Shown: piece by piece, positions 16,234-22,151 of the stretch
Layout of the letters: every line of letters starts with the position of its first letter
Position numbering within the stretch: position 1 is the first letter of the stretch
Assembly: GCA_017380955.1 (NCBI GenBank)
Contig: JAFOCZ010000057.1
Location: 1 to 22,151 of the forward strand
Origin: Alistipes sp.
GTDB taxonomy: Bacteria > Bacteroidota > Bacteroidia > Bacteroidales > Rikenellaceae
Direction: 5' to 3'
Length of the DNA: 22,151 bases
Program-made: the position numbers and the translations under genes
Notes under the pieces: model-generated
The model's input: only the letters and a program-made list of their open reading frames with translations
What the model was told of the DNA's origin: nothing
Databases searched by the model: none

Positions 16234-17061
16234 TTACATATTAAAAATTGCACGAATAGCATCTCTGTTTGCCGATGTGGCATTGAAAAGCAACTCTATG
16301 TTGAGTAACGACTCCTCCTCGCGCTCGTTCCACACAACAGCCATATCACCGGCTATGGTACGCTCCGAGTAGATAACCCTGTCTCCCTCCTCGGCTCTTC
16401 CAAACTTCAGGCGCTGACATATCTCCGCTGTGGTGGCATTTAGCGCCACACCCTGCTGGTCGAGGATTACGATATTATCAATGAGCGACTCCACATCCGC
16501 CACCTGGTGTGTGGAGATGACAACCATACGGCTATCATCAACATATCCTGCCAACAATCTGCGGAACACGCTCTTAGATGGGATATCGAGACCATTCGTA
16601 GGCTCATCCATAAGCAACATTCTTACGTTGCAAGCCAGGGCAAAGGCTATGTATGCCTTCTTGCGCTGACCCATAGACATAGCGTGTAACTTCTCCGCAG
16701 GATTCACGCCCAGCGCCTCGCAGTAGCCACGCATCTGCCCCATATCGAAACGAGGGTAGAACGGCGCAGTGACCTTAGCATAACGCTCCAGCGAGACATT
16801 TGGTAAGTCGAACTCCTCGGGGATTATCATCATCTCGCTGAACATATCCGGACGGCGCGACATAGGGTCGAAGCCATCCACAACAACCTCTCCTGCATTT
16901 GGTCGCATAATGCCGCAGATAATCTTCAGGAGCGTGGTCTTGCCAATGCCGTTACAGCCCAAAAGGCCGTGAATATGTCCCTCGCCCAACGTCAGCGAGA
17001 TATCGTTCAGCACCCTCTTACCAGCCGAGTACCCGAACGAGAGTTTGTTTGTTGCAATCAT
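16234..17061 (-). CDS. ABC transporter ATP-binding protein
   Basis: A 275-residue ABC ATPase. Walker A is GCNGIGKT (35-42), the signature is the degenerate MSMGQRKK (128-135) seen in YtrB-like exporters, Walker B is MLLMDEP (148-154), the D-loop is NGLD, and the switch His185 lies in ISTHQ. A C-terminal extension of about 70 residues follows the core. An in-frame TTG lies 9 bases upstream, but ATG 17061 (MIATNKLSFGY) fits the family start. It is the first gene of the unit ATPase, permease, GntR regulator. Its promoter with an overlapping operator lies about 210 bases upstream, beyond repeat R4. Confidence 0.95.
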   Translation of the reverse strand: MIATNKLSFGYSAGKRVLNDISLTLGEGHIHGLLGCNGIGKTTLLKIICGIMRPNAGEVVVDGFDPMSRRPDMFSEMMIIPEEFDLPNVSLERYAKVTAPFYPRFDMGQMRGYCEALGVNPAEKLHAMSMGQRKKAYIAFALACNVRMLLMDEPTNGLDIPSKSVFRRLLAGYVDDSRMVVISTHQVADVESLIDNIVILDQQGVALNATTAEICQRLKFGRAEEGDRVIYSERTIAGDMAVVWNEREEESLLNIELLFNATSANRDAIRAIFNM

Positions 17062-17079
17062 AAAATTCAATTAGTAATG

Positions 17080-17245
17080 AGTAGTTAGTAATTAGTAATC
17101 TTGTCGCCTTTTGCAAGGCGATTTTGGGATGGGTAGTTATGGGGACTAATGGGTAGTTATGGGTAATCCCCTTTAAATTCCTATAAAAACCCAGCGCCTT
17201 AGCACGCCTTACTTTTCACTTTTCCCCTTTCAGTTTTCAGTTTCA
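17080..17245. repeat. Intergenic mosaic repeat, copy R4, in the ABC operon leader
   Basis: From left to right: a GTAATGAGTAGTTAGTAATTAG stretch, a short CGCCTTTTGCAAGGCG hairpin (17104-17119), a period-10 array (ATGGGTAGTT, ATGGGGACTA, ATGGGTAGTT, ATGGGTAATC), then AGCACGCCTTAC and CTTTTCAC/TTTTCAG tracts. It lies between the promoter and the ABC ATPase gene, so it would be transcribed as leader RNA. Confidence 0.7.
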
Positions 17246-17249
17246 TTAT

Positions 17250-17271
17250 GTGTATTACACCACTAATACAC
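17250..17271. promoter_or_regulatory. Predicted GntR operator 1 (ABC operon)
   Basis: A perfect 8-6-8 inverted repeat, GTGTATTA-N6-TAATACAC. On the minus strand it starts 2 bases after the -7 box of the ABC operon promoter and covers the likely transcription start, so binding would block initiation. GTGTA/TACAC half-sites are typical of YtrA-type GntR operators, and such a regulator is encoded at the end of this same operon. Confidence 0.75.
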
Positions 17272-17273
17272 TG

Positions 17274-17303
17274 CAAAGGTACTCTCTTTTTCCGTAATTG
17301 CAA
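17274..17303 (-). promoter_or_regulatory. Promoter of the ABC ATPase-permease-gntR unit
   Basis: On the minus strand, -33 TTG (17301-17303), a 19-base spacer and -7 TACCTTTG (17274-17281) fit the Bacteroidota consensus exactly. The leader to the ATPase start is about 205 bases. Operator 1 begins directly downstream. Confidence 0.8.
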
Positions 17304-17400
17304 ATTTTTCGGCAACTTTTTTCGCAAAATAAATTAGGTCTCATATGCGTGTAATAAACATAGGTATAGCATTTTAATGGAAAATTTCCACTCGAAAAAT

Positions 17401-17431
17401 TTGGAAGATTGAAAAATTGAAAATATATTTG
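17401..17431 (+). promoter_or_regulatory. Divergent promoter toward the outer-membrane barrel gene
   Basis: On the plus strand, TTG (17401-17403), a 20-base spacer and TATATTTG (17424-17431) fit the Bacteroidota consensus. The bases around and after the -7 box (TTTGCAGTGTATTA) are identical to those in the divergent ABC promoter. The next plus-strand gene is the outer-membrane barrel protein at 17797, about 360 bases downstream, with repeat R5 in the leader. Confidence 0.65.
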
Positions 17432-17433
17432 CA

Positions 17434-17455
17434 GTGTATTAACGCAGTAGTACAC
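17434..17455. promoter_or_regulatory. Predicted GntR operator 2
   Basis: GTGTATTA-N6-TAGTACAC has the same 22-base 8-6-8 architecture as operator 1, with one half-site mismatch, and the same distance (2 bases) from the -7 box. It is most likely bound by the same GntR protein and would control transcription toward 17797. Confidence 0.65.
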
Positions 17456-17456
17456 T

Positions 17457-17720
17457 ACAAAAAGTGAAAAGTAAAAAGGTGAAAAGTAAGGAATTATATT
17501 TACGTCATTGCGAAGAATTGCAACCATAAACCTACCTGATACATTACAGGTTATGCGCAATTCTGCGGCAATCTACCGTTGTTTAGGACTTTACTGATAC
17601 TGATTAGTCACGCTAATCAACGAATAAAACAGCGGTAGATACCCACGTCGGCGCAAAGAAACGGTAAACAACACATACGCAGTACCGTGCGCCTCCTCGG
17701 TATGACTGGTTTATTTCGTT
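17457..17720. repeat. Intergenic mosaic repeat, copy R5, with nested hairpins
   Basis: It begins with GTGAAAAGTAAAAAGGTGAAAAG. Then comes an imperfect hairpin ATTGCGAAGAATTGCAACC/GGTTATGCGCAATTCTGCGGCAAT (17507-17572), then a second with ATCTACCGTTGTTT pairing AAACAGCGGTAGAT (17571-17640). Inside the second is a perfect 7-bp stem TGATTAG/CTAATCA (17601-17619). It lies in the leader of the outer-membrane barrel gene. No gene is seen between 17062 and 17796. Confidence 0.7.
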
Positions 17721-17796
17721 CTCCCTTTTCACATAAAACGCAACAAAGCACACCACTTATACGTTTAGTAATAAACCAATAAACAAAACTTAGAAG

Positions 17797-20187
17797 ATGA
17801 AACGATTAGTTCATATAGCGATGATGGCAGTGGTGCTTATCATAGGCACTGCGGGGTCGCTCGCGGCACAGCGTTACTCGCTCGGAGGTCGTGTAACAGA
17901 CAGCGCCGAGCAGCCTATACCCTATGCCACGGTGGTAGTGTTGCAGAACGACATACAGGTGGCAGGCACTACAACAAACAGCGAGGGACGCTTCACGCTC
18001 TCGGCAGAGGGCGGCAACTACACCCTCAACATTACATACATAGGCTACAAGAGCGCACAACACCCTGTCTCGCTCACCAAGAACACTACCCTCGCGGATA
18101 TCGTGCTCGAGGAGGATAGCGAGAAGATTGATGAGGTGGTGGTAACGGCGCAGTTGATACGCCGCGAGGCAGACCGCTTTGTGGTCGACATCGCCAACTC
18201 CCCCATCGCCATAGGCAAGGATGGCGAGGAGTTGCTGAAGAGCGCGCCAGGCGTATGGATTCAGGATGATAAAATCTCGATAAATGGCGCCTCGGGCTCT
18301 AAGATATATCTCAACGATCGCGAGGTGAGGATGGAGGATGAGCAACTCATAGCCTACCTACGCTCGTTGCGTGCCGAGGATATTCAGCGCATAGAGGTCA
18401 TACCGCAATCGGGTGCTGACTACGACGCTGCGTCTTCGGGAGGTATCATCAAGATTACCACCAAGAAGCGCCTCGACTCGGGTCTTATGGGTAACGCCTC
18501 CCTCGTAGTTAACGGCACAAAGGGTCTATATAACGTTATGCCTTCAGTGTCGCTGAACTACAACCGTGGCAAGGTAAACGCCTACGGTCGTGCGTGGGCA
18601 GGAACGCAGGGCAACGGCAACGAAACCTCGGAGCATACCGACTACACCTCGGGAACGACTATCGACGCGATGTCGGAACTCTTCTCAACCCATTCGTGGG
18701 CAGGAGGTAATGCCGGCATCGTCTACGACATCAACGACCGCCACTCCGTAGGTGGCGAGGTGCAGTATAACTTCTACGGCGGCGGTAGCGACACCGACAC
18801 CTGGACCGACCACACCGACGGCCTCACCACACGCAGCGAGGGCATCTACCACAACGACTTTCATAGTCAGATGGTTAGCGGTACACTCAACTACATCTAC
18901 AAACTCGACGACAAGGGCTCAACGCTGAAGGTCATCGGCGACTACACCCTTAACGCATCGCCAAACTACAACGACTACAGGGACAAGGTCTACAACATCA
19001 CGACGCCTAACGACATTCTCAGTTCCATAACCCGTGATGAGGCGCACTCACGCTACCAGTTGGGAACGGCAACCATAGCACTGGAGAAGGTACTCTCGCC
19101 AAAGGTGACACTGAAGTCGGGACTCAAGTATACCTATAACGACAACAACAATAGCGCAACATACGAAACAAAGGTAGATGGTGCGTGGAGCCCTATATAC
19201 GATAAGAACTACGACATCGGCTACACCGAGAACATCGGCGCGGCATACATCATCGCCACAGCACGCCTCGGTCGTGTGAGCATCGTGGGCGGCTTGCGTG
19301 GTGAGTATACCAACTTCCACGATAACTCTGGCGCGGTGAAGCAGAACTATTTCGACCTCTTCCCCAACGCCAACGTATCATATTCAATAACCAAGGATGG
19401 CGCATACTCGCTCGTGGCGCAATATGCACGCACCATCAGCCGTCCATCGTTCTGGGCACTCTCACCCAACGAGACCAAGATTTCGGAGTATATGATACAG
19501 CGAGGCAACCCAAACCTTAAGCCCTCGTACGACAACTCGGTATCCGTTACGGCGGTGCTTAAGTACAAGTACACCATCACCCTCGGCGTGCAGATTAAGC
19601 AGAATGCCATACAGCAGACGACTCTTGTGGATAGGCAAAACCCCGAGTTGCTGATACTGCAGAGCATCAACTACCCCACACTGAACAGTTACTACGCATC
19701 GGTAAACCTACCATTCCAGTTTACAAAGTGGTGGCAGGCAAACTTCAACCTTATGGGTATGTATATGGGACAGCGCATATATGTCGACGAGCCTGTGCGC
19801 CACAACTTTATGGCATTCGCCAATGCGCAGATGTCATTCACCCTGCCCAAGAACTTCTTCATCGAACTTAGTGGCAGATATATGCACGGCATGACAGCGG
19901 GTAACACCACCATAGATGATACGGGAAATATGGACCTAAGCATCAAGAAACGCCTCTTGGACAACAAGTTAACGTTCAAACTCGGCGTGAACAACATTGT
20001 GCCCACAACGCAGCATATCACCATAGAGGAGGCATCGTTCAAGCGCACGATGACCATAGACCAGCCATGGTCACGCCCCTTGATAAACTTCTCGGTATCC
20101 TACAACTTCAACTCGGGCAAGCAGTTCCGTGCCAAGAGCGTCGAGAGCGGCGCTATGGAGGACCGCGGACGAATAAGTAATAATTAG
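17797..20187 (+). CDS. Outer-membrane beta-barrel protein, TonB-receptor-like
   Basis: A 796-residue outer-membrane protein. A signal peptide (1-24, ending SLAAQ) is followed by a carboxypeptidase-regulatory-like beta domain (about 26-110: GGRVTDSAEQPIPYATVVV, then NSEGRFTLS and YIGYKS). The linker IDEVVVTAQ and a plug-like domain (about 120-225) come next, with ELLKSAPGVWIQDDKISING, YLNDREV, IEVIPQSGADYDA and SGGIIKI. The remainder is a barrel of alternating strands ending SYNFNSGKQFR. This matches the Bacteroidota family described as outer membrane beta-barrel family protein (OMP_b-brl_3), related to TonB-dependent receptors but without a SusD partner. The substrate is unknown; small ligands or metals are possible. 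It appears to be a single-gene unit driven from the promoter at 17401, possibly under the GntR repressor. Confidence 0.9.
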   Translation: MKRLVHIAMMAVVLIIGTAGSLAAQRYSLGGRVTDSAEQPIPYATVVVLQNDIQVAGTTTNSEGRFTLSAEGGNYTLNITYIGYKSAQHPVSLTKNTTLADIVLEEDSEKIDEVVVTAQLIRREADRFVVDIANSPIAIGKDGEELLKSAPGVWIQDDKISINGASGSKIYLNDREVRMEDEQLIAYLRSLRAEDIQRIEVIPQSGADYDAASSGGIIKITTKKRLDSGLMGNASLVVNGTKGLYNVMPSVSLNYNRGKVNAYGRAWAGTQGNGNETSEHTDYTSGTTIDAMSELFSTHSWAGGNAGIVYDINDRHSVGGEVQYNFYGGGSDTDTWTDHTDGLTTRSEGIYHNDFHSQMVSGTLNYIYKLDDKGSTLKVIGDYTLNASPNYNDYRDKVYNITTPNDILSSITRDEAHSRYQLGTATIALEKVLSPKVTLKSGLKYTYNDNNNSATYETKVDGAWSPIYDKNYDIGYTENIGAAYIIATARLGRVSIVGGLRGEYTNFHDNSGAVKQNYFDLFPNANVSYSITKDGAYSLVAQYARTISRPSFWALSPNETKISEYMIQRGNPNLKPSYDNSVSVTAVLKYKYTITLGVQIKQNAIQQTTLVDRQNPELLILQSINYPTLNSYYASVNLPFQFTKWWQANFNLMGMYMGQRIYVDEPVRHNFMAFANAQMSFTLPKNFFIELSGRYMHGMTAGNTTIDDTGNMDLSIKKRLLDNKLTFKLGVNNIVPTTQHITIEEASFKRTMTIDQPWSRPLINFSVSYNFNSGKQFRAKSVESGAMEDRGRISNN

Positions 20188-20212
20188 TAAACCATTCGCC
20201 ACGAGGCGGTGA

Positions 20213-20415
20213 TAAAGTGAAAGGTGAAAAGTGAAAGGTTAAAAGTATGGATTTTTGTTTATAGTCATCCTGAGTGCAACGAAGGATCTCTCGGAGAGTA
20301 AAAACCGAGACATAACCCGAGAGATTCTTCACTTCGTTCAGAATGACCACCATAGAAATAGACACGCATCGCAGACACCACACTTTTCAGTTTTCACTTC
20401 TCACTTTTCACTTAA
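20213..20415. repeat. Intergenic mosaic repeat, copy R6, with a 31-nt-arm hairpin
   Basis: GTGAAAGGTGAAAAGTGAAAGG opens the element. The core is an imperfect inverted repeat with 31-base arms (20264-20294 and 20317-20347), starting GTCATCCTGAGTGC and ending TTCGTTCAGAATGAC. The link CGCATCGCAGACACCACAC and CTTTTCAG/TTTTCACTT tracts close it. GTCATYCTGA-type hairpins of this kind recur in many bacterial genomes. It could also act as a terminator-like end for the barrel gene upstream. Confidence 0.8.
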
Positions 20416-20446
20416 AATAGTATAAACTATAAAAACACAATACATT

Positions 20447-21160
20447 ATGAAGAGTTTAGTAACAATACTCAGCGCCCTTGCGCTAACATCGTGCATCACA
20501 ATCGTAGGCACTACGAAATTCTCCGAAGCACCCGTCGAGGAGCGCACACTAACCATCAACACCGATGTGACAGCCATTGCAGCATCAAGTGACGCAGAGA
20601 TTATCGTCGACGCCACGTTGCCAGCCAACGAGATTCGTGTCACGACCCACACCGACATCTTCGATATCCTCGAGATAACAAGCGACAACCAAACCTTGGA
20701 GGTAGGTCTCTGCGAGCATACACTGCGTGCCAAGACCTTTGAGGTGCGTATACCTATCCTTGCGTACAACTCCATCGCAGCATCGGGTGGTGCTGACATC
20801 GAGTGGCACGACTGCAGAGCCGAGATGCTCACCATCGCAGCATCGGGAGGTGCGGACATCGACATCGAGGGTCAGTGTGGTGATATCATCCTCGCAATAT
20901 CGGGCGGCGCAGATGCCGAGATGGCAGGTAACTGCATAAACCTCTCCGTTGCAGCATCGGGAGGCGCGGATGCCGACCTTGATGACCTTATGGCTATGAA
21001 TGTGGAGGTATCGGCATCGGGAGGTGCGGATGTTGCCGTACACGCAACAAAGAGCCTCACCGTAAATGCATCGGGCGGCGCTGATGTTTCCTACTGCGGC
21101 AACCCCGAATCAAAGGACATCAACCGCTCGGGAGGCGCAGGTGTCTACCGCGCAGACTAA
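20447..21160 (+). CDS. DUF2807 (head-GIN type) lipoprotein with ASGGAD repeats
   Basis: A 237-residue lipoprotein: signal peptide with lipobox LTSC (Cys16), then a DUF2807-like region, seen as short strands (TINTDVTAIAASSDAEIIVD) leading into a repeat. Six copies of (A/I)SGGAD, plus a terminal RSGGAG, recur every 18-20 residues, the spacing of a right-handed parallel beta-helix, as known for this family. At DNA level the copies, near 20782, 20842, 20899, 20956, 21016, 21070 and 21127, keep ATCGGGNGGNGC. Family members are cell-envelope proteins of unknown role, common in Bacteroidota. It stands alone between repeats R6 and R7; no clear TAnnTTTG promoter is seen within 60 bases upstream. Confidence 0.85.
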   Translation: MKSLVTILSALALTSCITIVGTTKFSEAPVEERTLTINTDVTAIAASSDAEIIVDATLPANEIRVTTHTDIFDILEITSDNQTLEVGLCEHTLRAKTFEVRIPILAYNSIAASGGADIEWHDCRAEMLTIAASGGADIDIEGQCGDIILAISGGADAEMAGNCINLSVAASGGADADLDDLMAMNVEVSASGGADVAVHATKSLTVNASGGADVSYCGNPESKDINRSGGAGVYRAD

Positions 21161-21162
21161 CA

Positions 21163-21362
21163 AAGTGAAAGGTAAAAAGTGAAAAGTAAGGTGCGCTAAG
21201 CGCAAAGTTTTTTATCTGGGTAGAGATAGGTATTAATAGGTAGTTATGGGGATTTTTTACCACCCCATCTCTACCTATTAGTCCCTATAACTACCCATTT
21301 TATTTCTTACGCCCTCCCAACCCCTCACTTTTCGCACTTCAGGTTTCGCTTTTCACATTTTT
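21163..21362. repeat. Intergenic mosaic repeat, copy R7, with a 35-bp-arm hairpin
   Basis: GTGAAAGGTAAAAAGTGAAAAG leads into GTGCGCTAAGCGCA, then a long inverted repeat. The left arm 21217-21251 and right arm 21263-21297 are 35 bases each and match except at six or seven positions. The arms are period-10 (GGGTAGAGAT, AGGTATTAAT, AGGTAGTTAT) and the loop is ATTTTTTACCA. CTTTTCGC/CTTTTCAC tracts end the element just before the pyrD promoter. No gene is seen. Confidence 0.8.
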
Positions 21363-21374
21363 TGCTTATCTTTG
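21344..21374 (+). promoter_or_regulatory. Promoter of the dihydroorotate dehydrogenase-like gene
   Basis: TATCTTTG (21367-21374) matches the Bacteroidota -7 consensus, with TTTC (21344-21347) 19 bases upstream as an imperfect -33 TTTG. The start codon is 25 bases after the -7 box, giving a short leader. Confidence 0.65.
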
Positions 21375-21398
21375 TATAATATTTTCTATGCGCGCGAT

Positions 21399-22151
21399 AT
21401 GAGGCGATCTATATTCCAAAATATCTTGTGGCTACTCCCTGCCGAGGTGGCACACAACATACGCCTGGCACTACTTGGTCTGGTGGGAAAAATACCATCG
21501 GGAAAGTGGTGGCTGAGGTTGTGTCACGACCCACGAAAGGAGAACTTGGAACGCGAGGTTTTTGGCGTACACTTCCGCAACCCCATAGGCATCGGCGCAG
21601 GCTTCGACCCCAATGGCGACAGACTCGAGGAGTTGGCAGCCACAGGATTTGGATTTGTGGAGATAGGCTCTGTAGTGCCACGCCCACAGCCCGGCACACC
21701 ACGTCCGCGTATCAAGCGCCTACGCCTCAACCACTCGCTTATCGACAACTCGGGATACCCAAGCCGTGGTCTGGAGTATATCCTCAACAATGTACGCCAC
21801 CGCACCGACTACACACGCCGTCTTGTCATCGGTTGCAACATCGGACGCCTCACAGCATCGCACCGCGACGACACCATAAAGGAGTATCTGCGTGTATTCC
21901 GAAATATGTATCAGTATGTCGACTTCTTCGTCATCAACATATCGTGCAACACCGCATCGAAGCGCTTTGTACCACGCTCACGCGAGGAGATTCTCGCACT
22001 CATAGAGCCGCTCTTTGAGTTCCGCCGTGGACAACTTGACTACCGCCCTATACTCCTGAAGATATCCCCCGACCTCAGCAAAGAGGAGTTGGACACCGTC
22101 ATAGATATCCTCATCGAGACACCTCTCGATGGCATAGAGGCTGTTGCAGGA
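21399..22151 (+). CDS. pyrD: Dihydroorotate dehydrogenase-like flavoprotein, class 2 type, 3' end outside the window
   Basis: 251 residues are present; family members have about 320-340. The first 45 residues (LLPAEVAHNIRLALLGLVG) are the membrane-associating helices of class 2 enzymes, which oxidise dihydroorotate with quinone in pyrimidine synthesis. The barrel shows NPIGIGAGFDPNG, FVEIGSVVPRPQPGTPRPR, IGCNIG, VINISCNTAS and KISPDL. Against the E. coli enzyme several ligand positions differ: the orotate-binding Lys of LDKDG is Pro71, the MGFNN loop is SGYPS (118-122), and the catalytic Ser175 is Cys183 with the following Pro missing. Lys221, the flavin-contacting lysine in KIxPDL, is kept. 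It may be a paralog with another substrate or a diverged PyrD. ATG 21399 is the only suitable start. The gene symbol marks the family and is not certain. Confidence 0.8.
   Translation, partial: MRRSIFQNILWLLPAEVAHNIRLALLGLVGKIPSGKWWLRLCHDPRKENLEREVFGVHFRNPIGIGAGFDPNGDRLEELAATGFGFVEIGSVVPRPQPGTPRPRIKRLRLNHSLIDNSGYPSRGLEYILNNVRHRTDYTRRLVIGCNIGRLTASHRDDTIKEYLRVFRNMYQYVDFFVINISCNTASKRFVPRSREEILALIEPLFEFRRGQLDYRPILLKISPDLSKEELDTVIDILIETPLDGIEAVAG

Noticed and set aside
17255..17560. 101-codon minus-strand frame upstream of the ABC operon
   Set aside because: It spans both divergent promoters, the -33 boxes and a repeat, and has AT-rich, low-complexity translation.
20401..20865. 154-codon minus-strand frame with SAPPDAAM repeats
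   Set aside because: The repeats are the reverse reading of the ASGGAD coding repeats of the DUF2807 gene.

Overview
The window joins two unrelated pieces of DNA. Bases 1 to about 1520 look like a Bacillota (Clostridia-type) carbohydrate ABC transporter operon. It has strong Shine-Dalgarno sequences, an ATGA start/stop overlap, and the order permease, permease, solute-binding lipoprotein. The binding-protein gene stops abruptly at an A-rich, GTGAAA-type repeat. From there to the end the DNA is Bacteroidota, most likely Bacteroidales and perhaps Alistipes-like. The signs are TAnnTTTG/-33 TTG promoters, little Shine-Dalgarno signal, an outer-membrane beta-barrel protein with a carboxypeptidase-regulatory-like domain, DUF4465 and fimbrillin-like lipoproteins, and Bacteroidota-type ParE/ParC. 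I read the junction as an assembly chimera, or less likely a real rearrangement.

Layout of the Bacteroidota part: (a) 1787-3701, minus strand: a promoter, a 41-residue small protein, a fimbrillin-like lipoprotein and a terminator. (b) 3753-14649, minus strand: a compact run plsC, parE, parC, aroK, murI, ftsK, a LolA-like chaperone and a DUF4465 lipoprotein, closed by a strong intrinsic terminator. parE to DUF4465 are nearly contiguous and combine chromosome decatenation and translocation (ParE, ParC, FtsK) with cell-wall and aromatic precursor synthesis and lipoprotein export. (c) 14856-17303, minus strand: an ABC ATPase, a membrane permease and a YtrA-type GntR repressor. (d) 17401-20187, plus strand: a divergent promoter and a TonB-receptor-like outer-membrane barrel protein. 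(e) 20447-21160: a DUF2807 lipoprotein with a repeated ASGGAD motif. (f) 21399-end: a divergent dihydroorotate dehydrogenase, cut by the window edge.

The most notable regulatory structure is the 17.25-17.46 kb intergenic region. Two divergent Bacteroidota promoters each carry a 22-bp inverted repeat of the form GTGTATTA-N6-TARTACAC, placed 2 nt after the -7 box. This suggests that the GntR protein represses both its own ABC operon and the outer-membrane protein gene.

Seven intergenic regions hold members of a mosaic repeat family. They combine GTGAAA(A/G) heptamers at one end, CTTTTCAC tracts at the other, and cores that are either period-10 ATGGGTAGTT arrays or hairpins of the GTCATYCTGA type. 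The family is absent from the compact 3.9-13.9 kb operon. No tRNA, rRNA, CRISPR array or transposase was seen.
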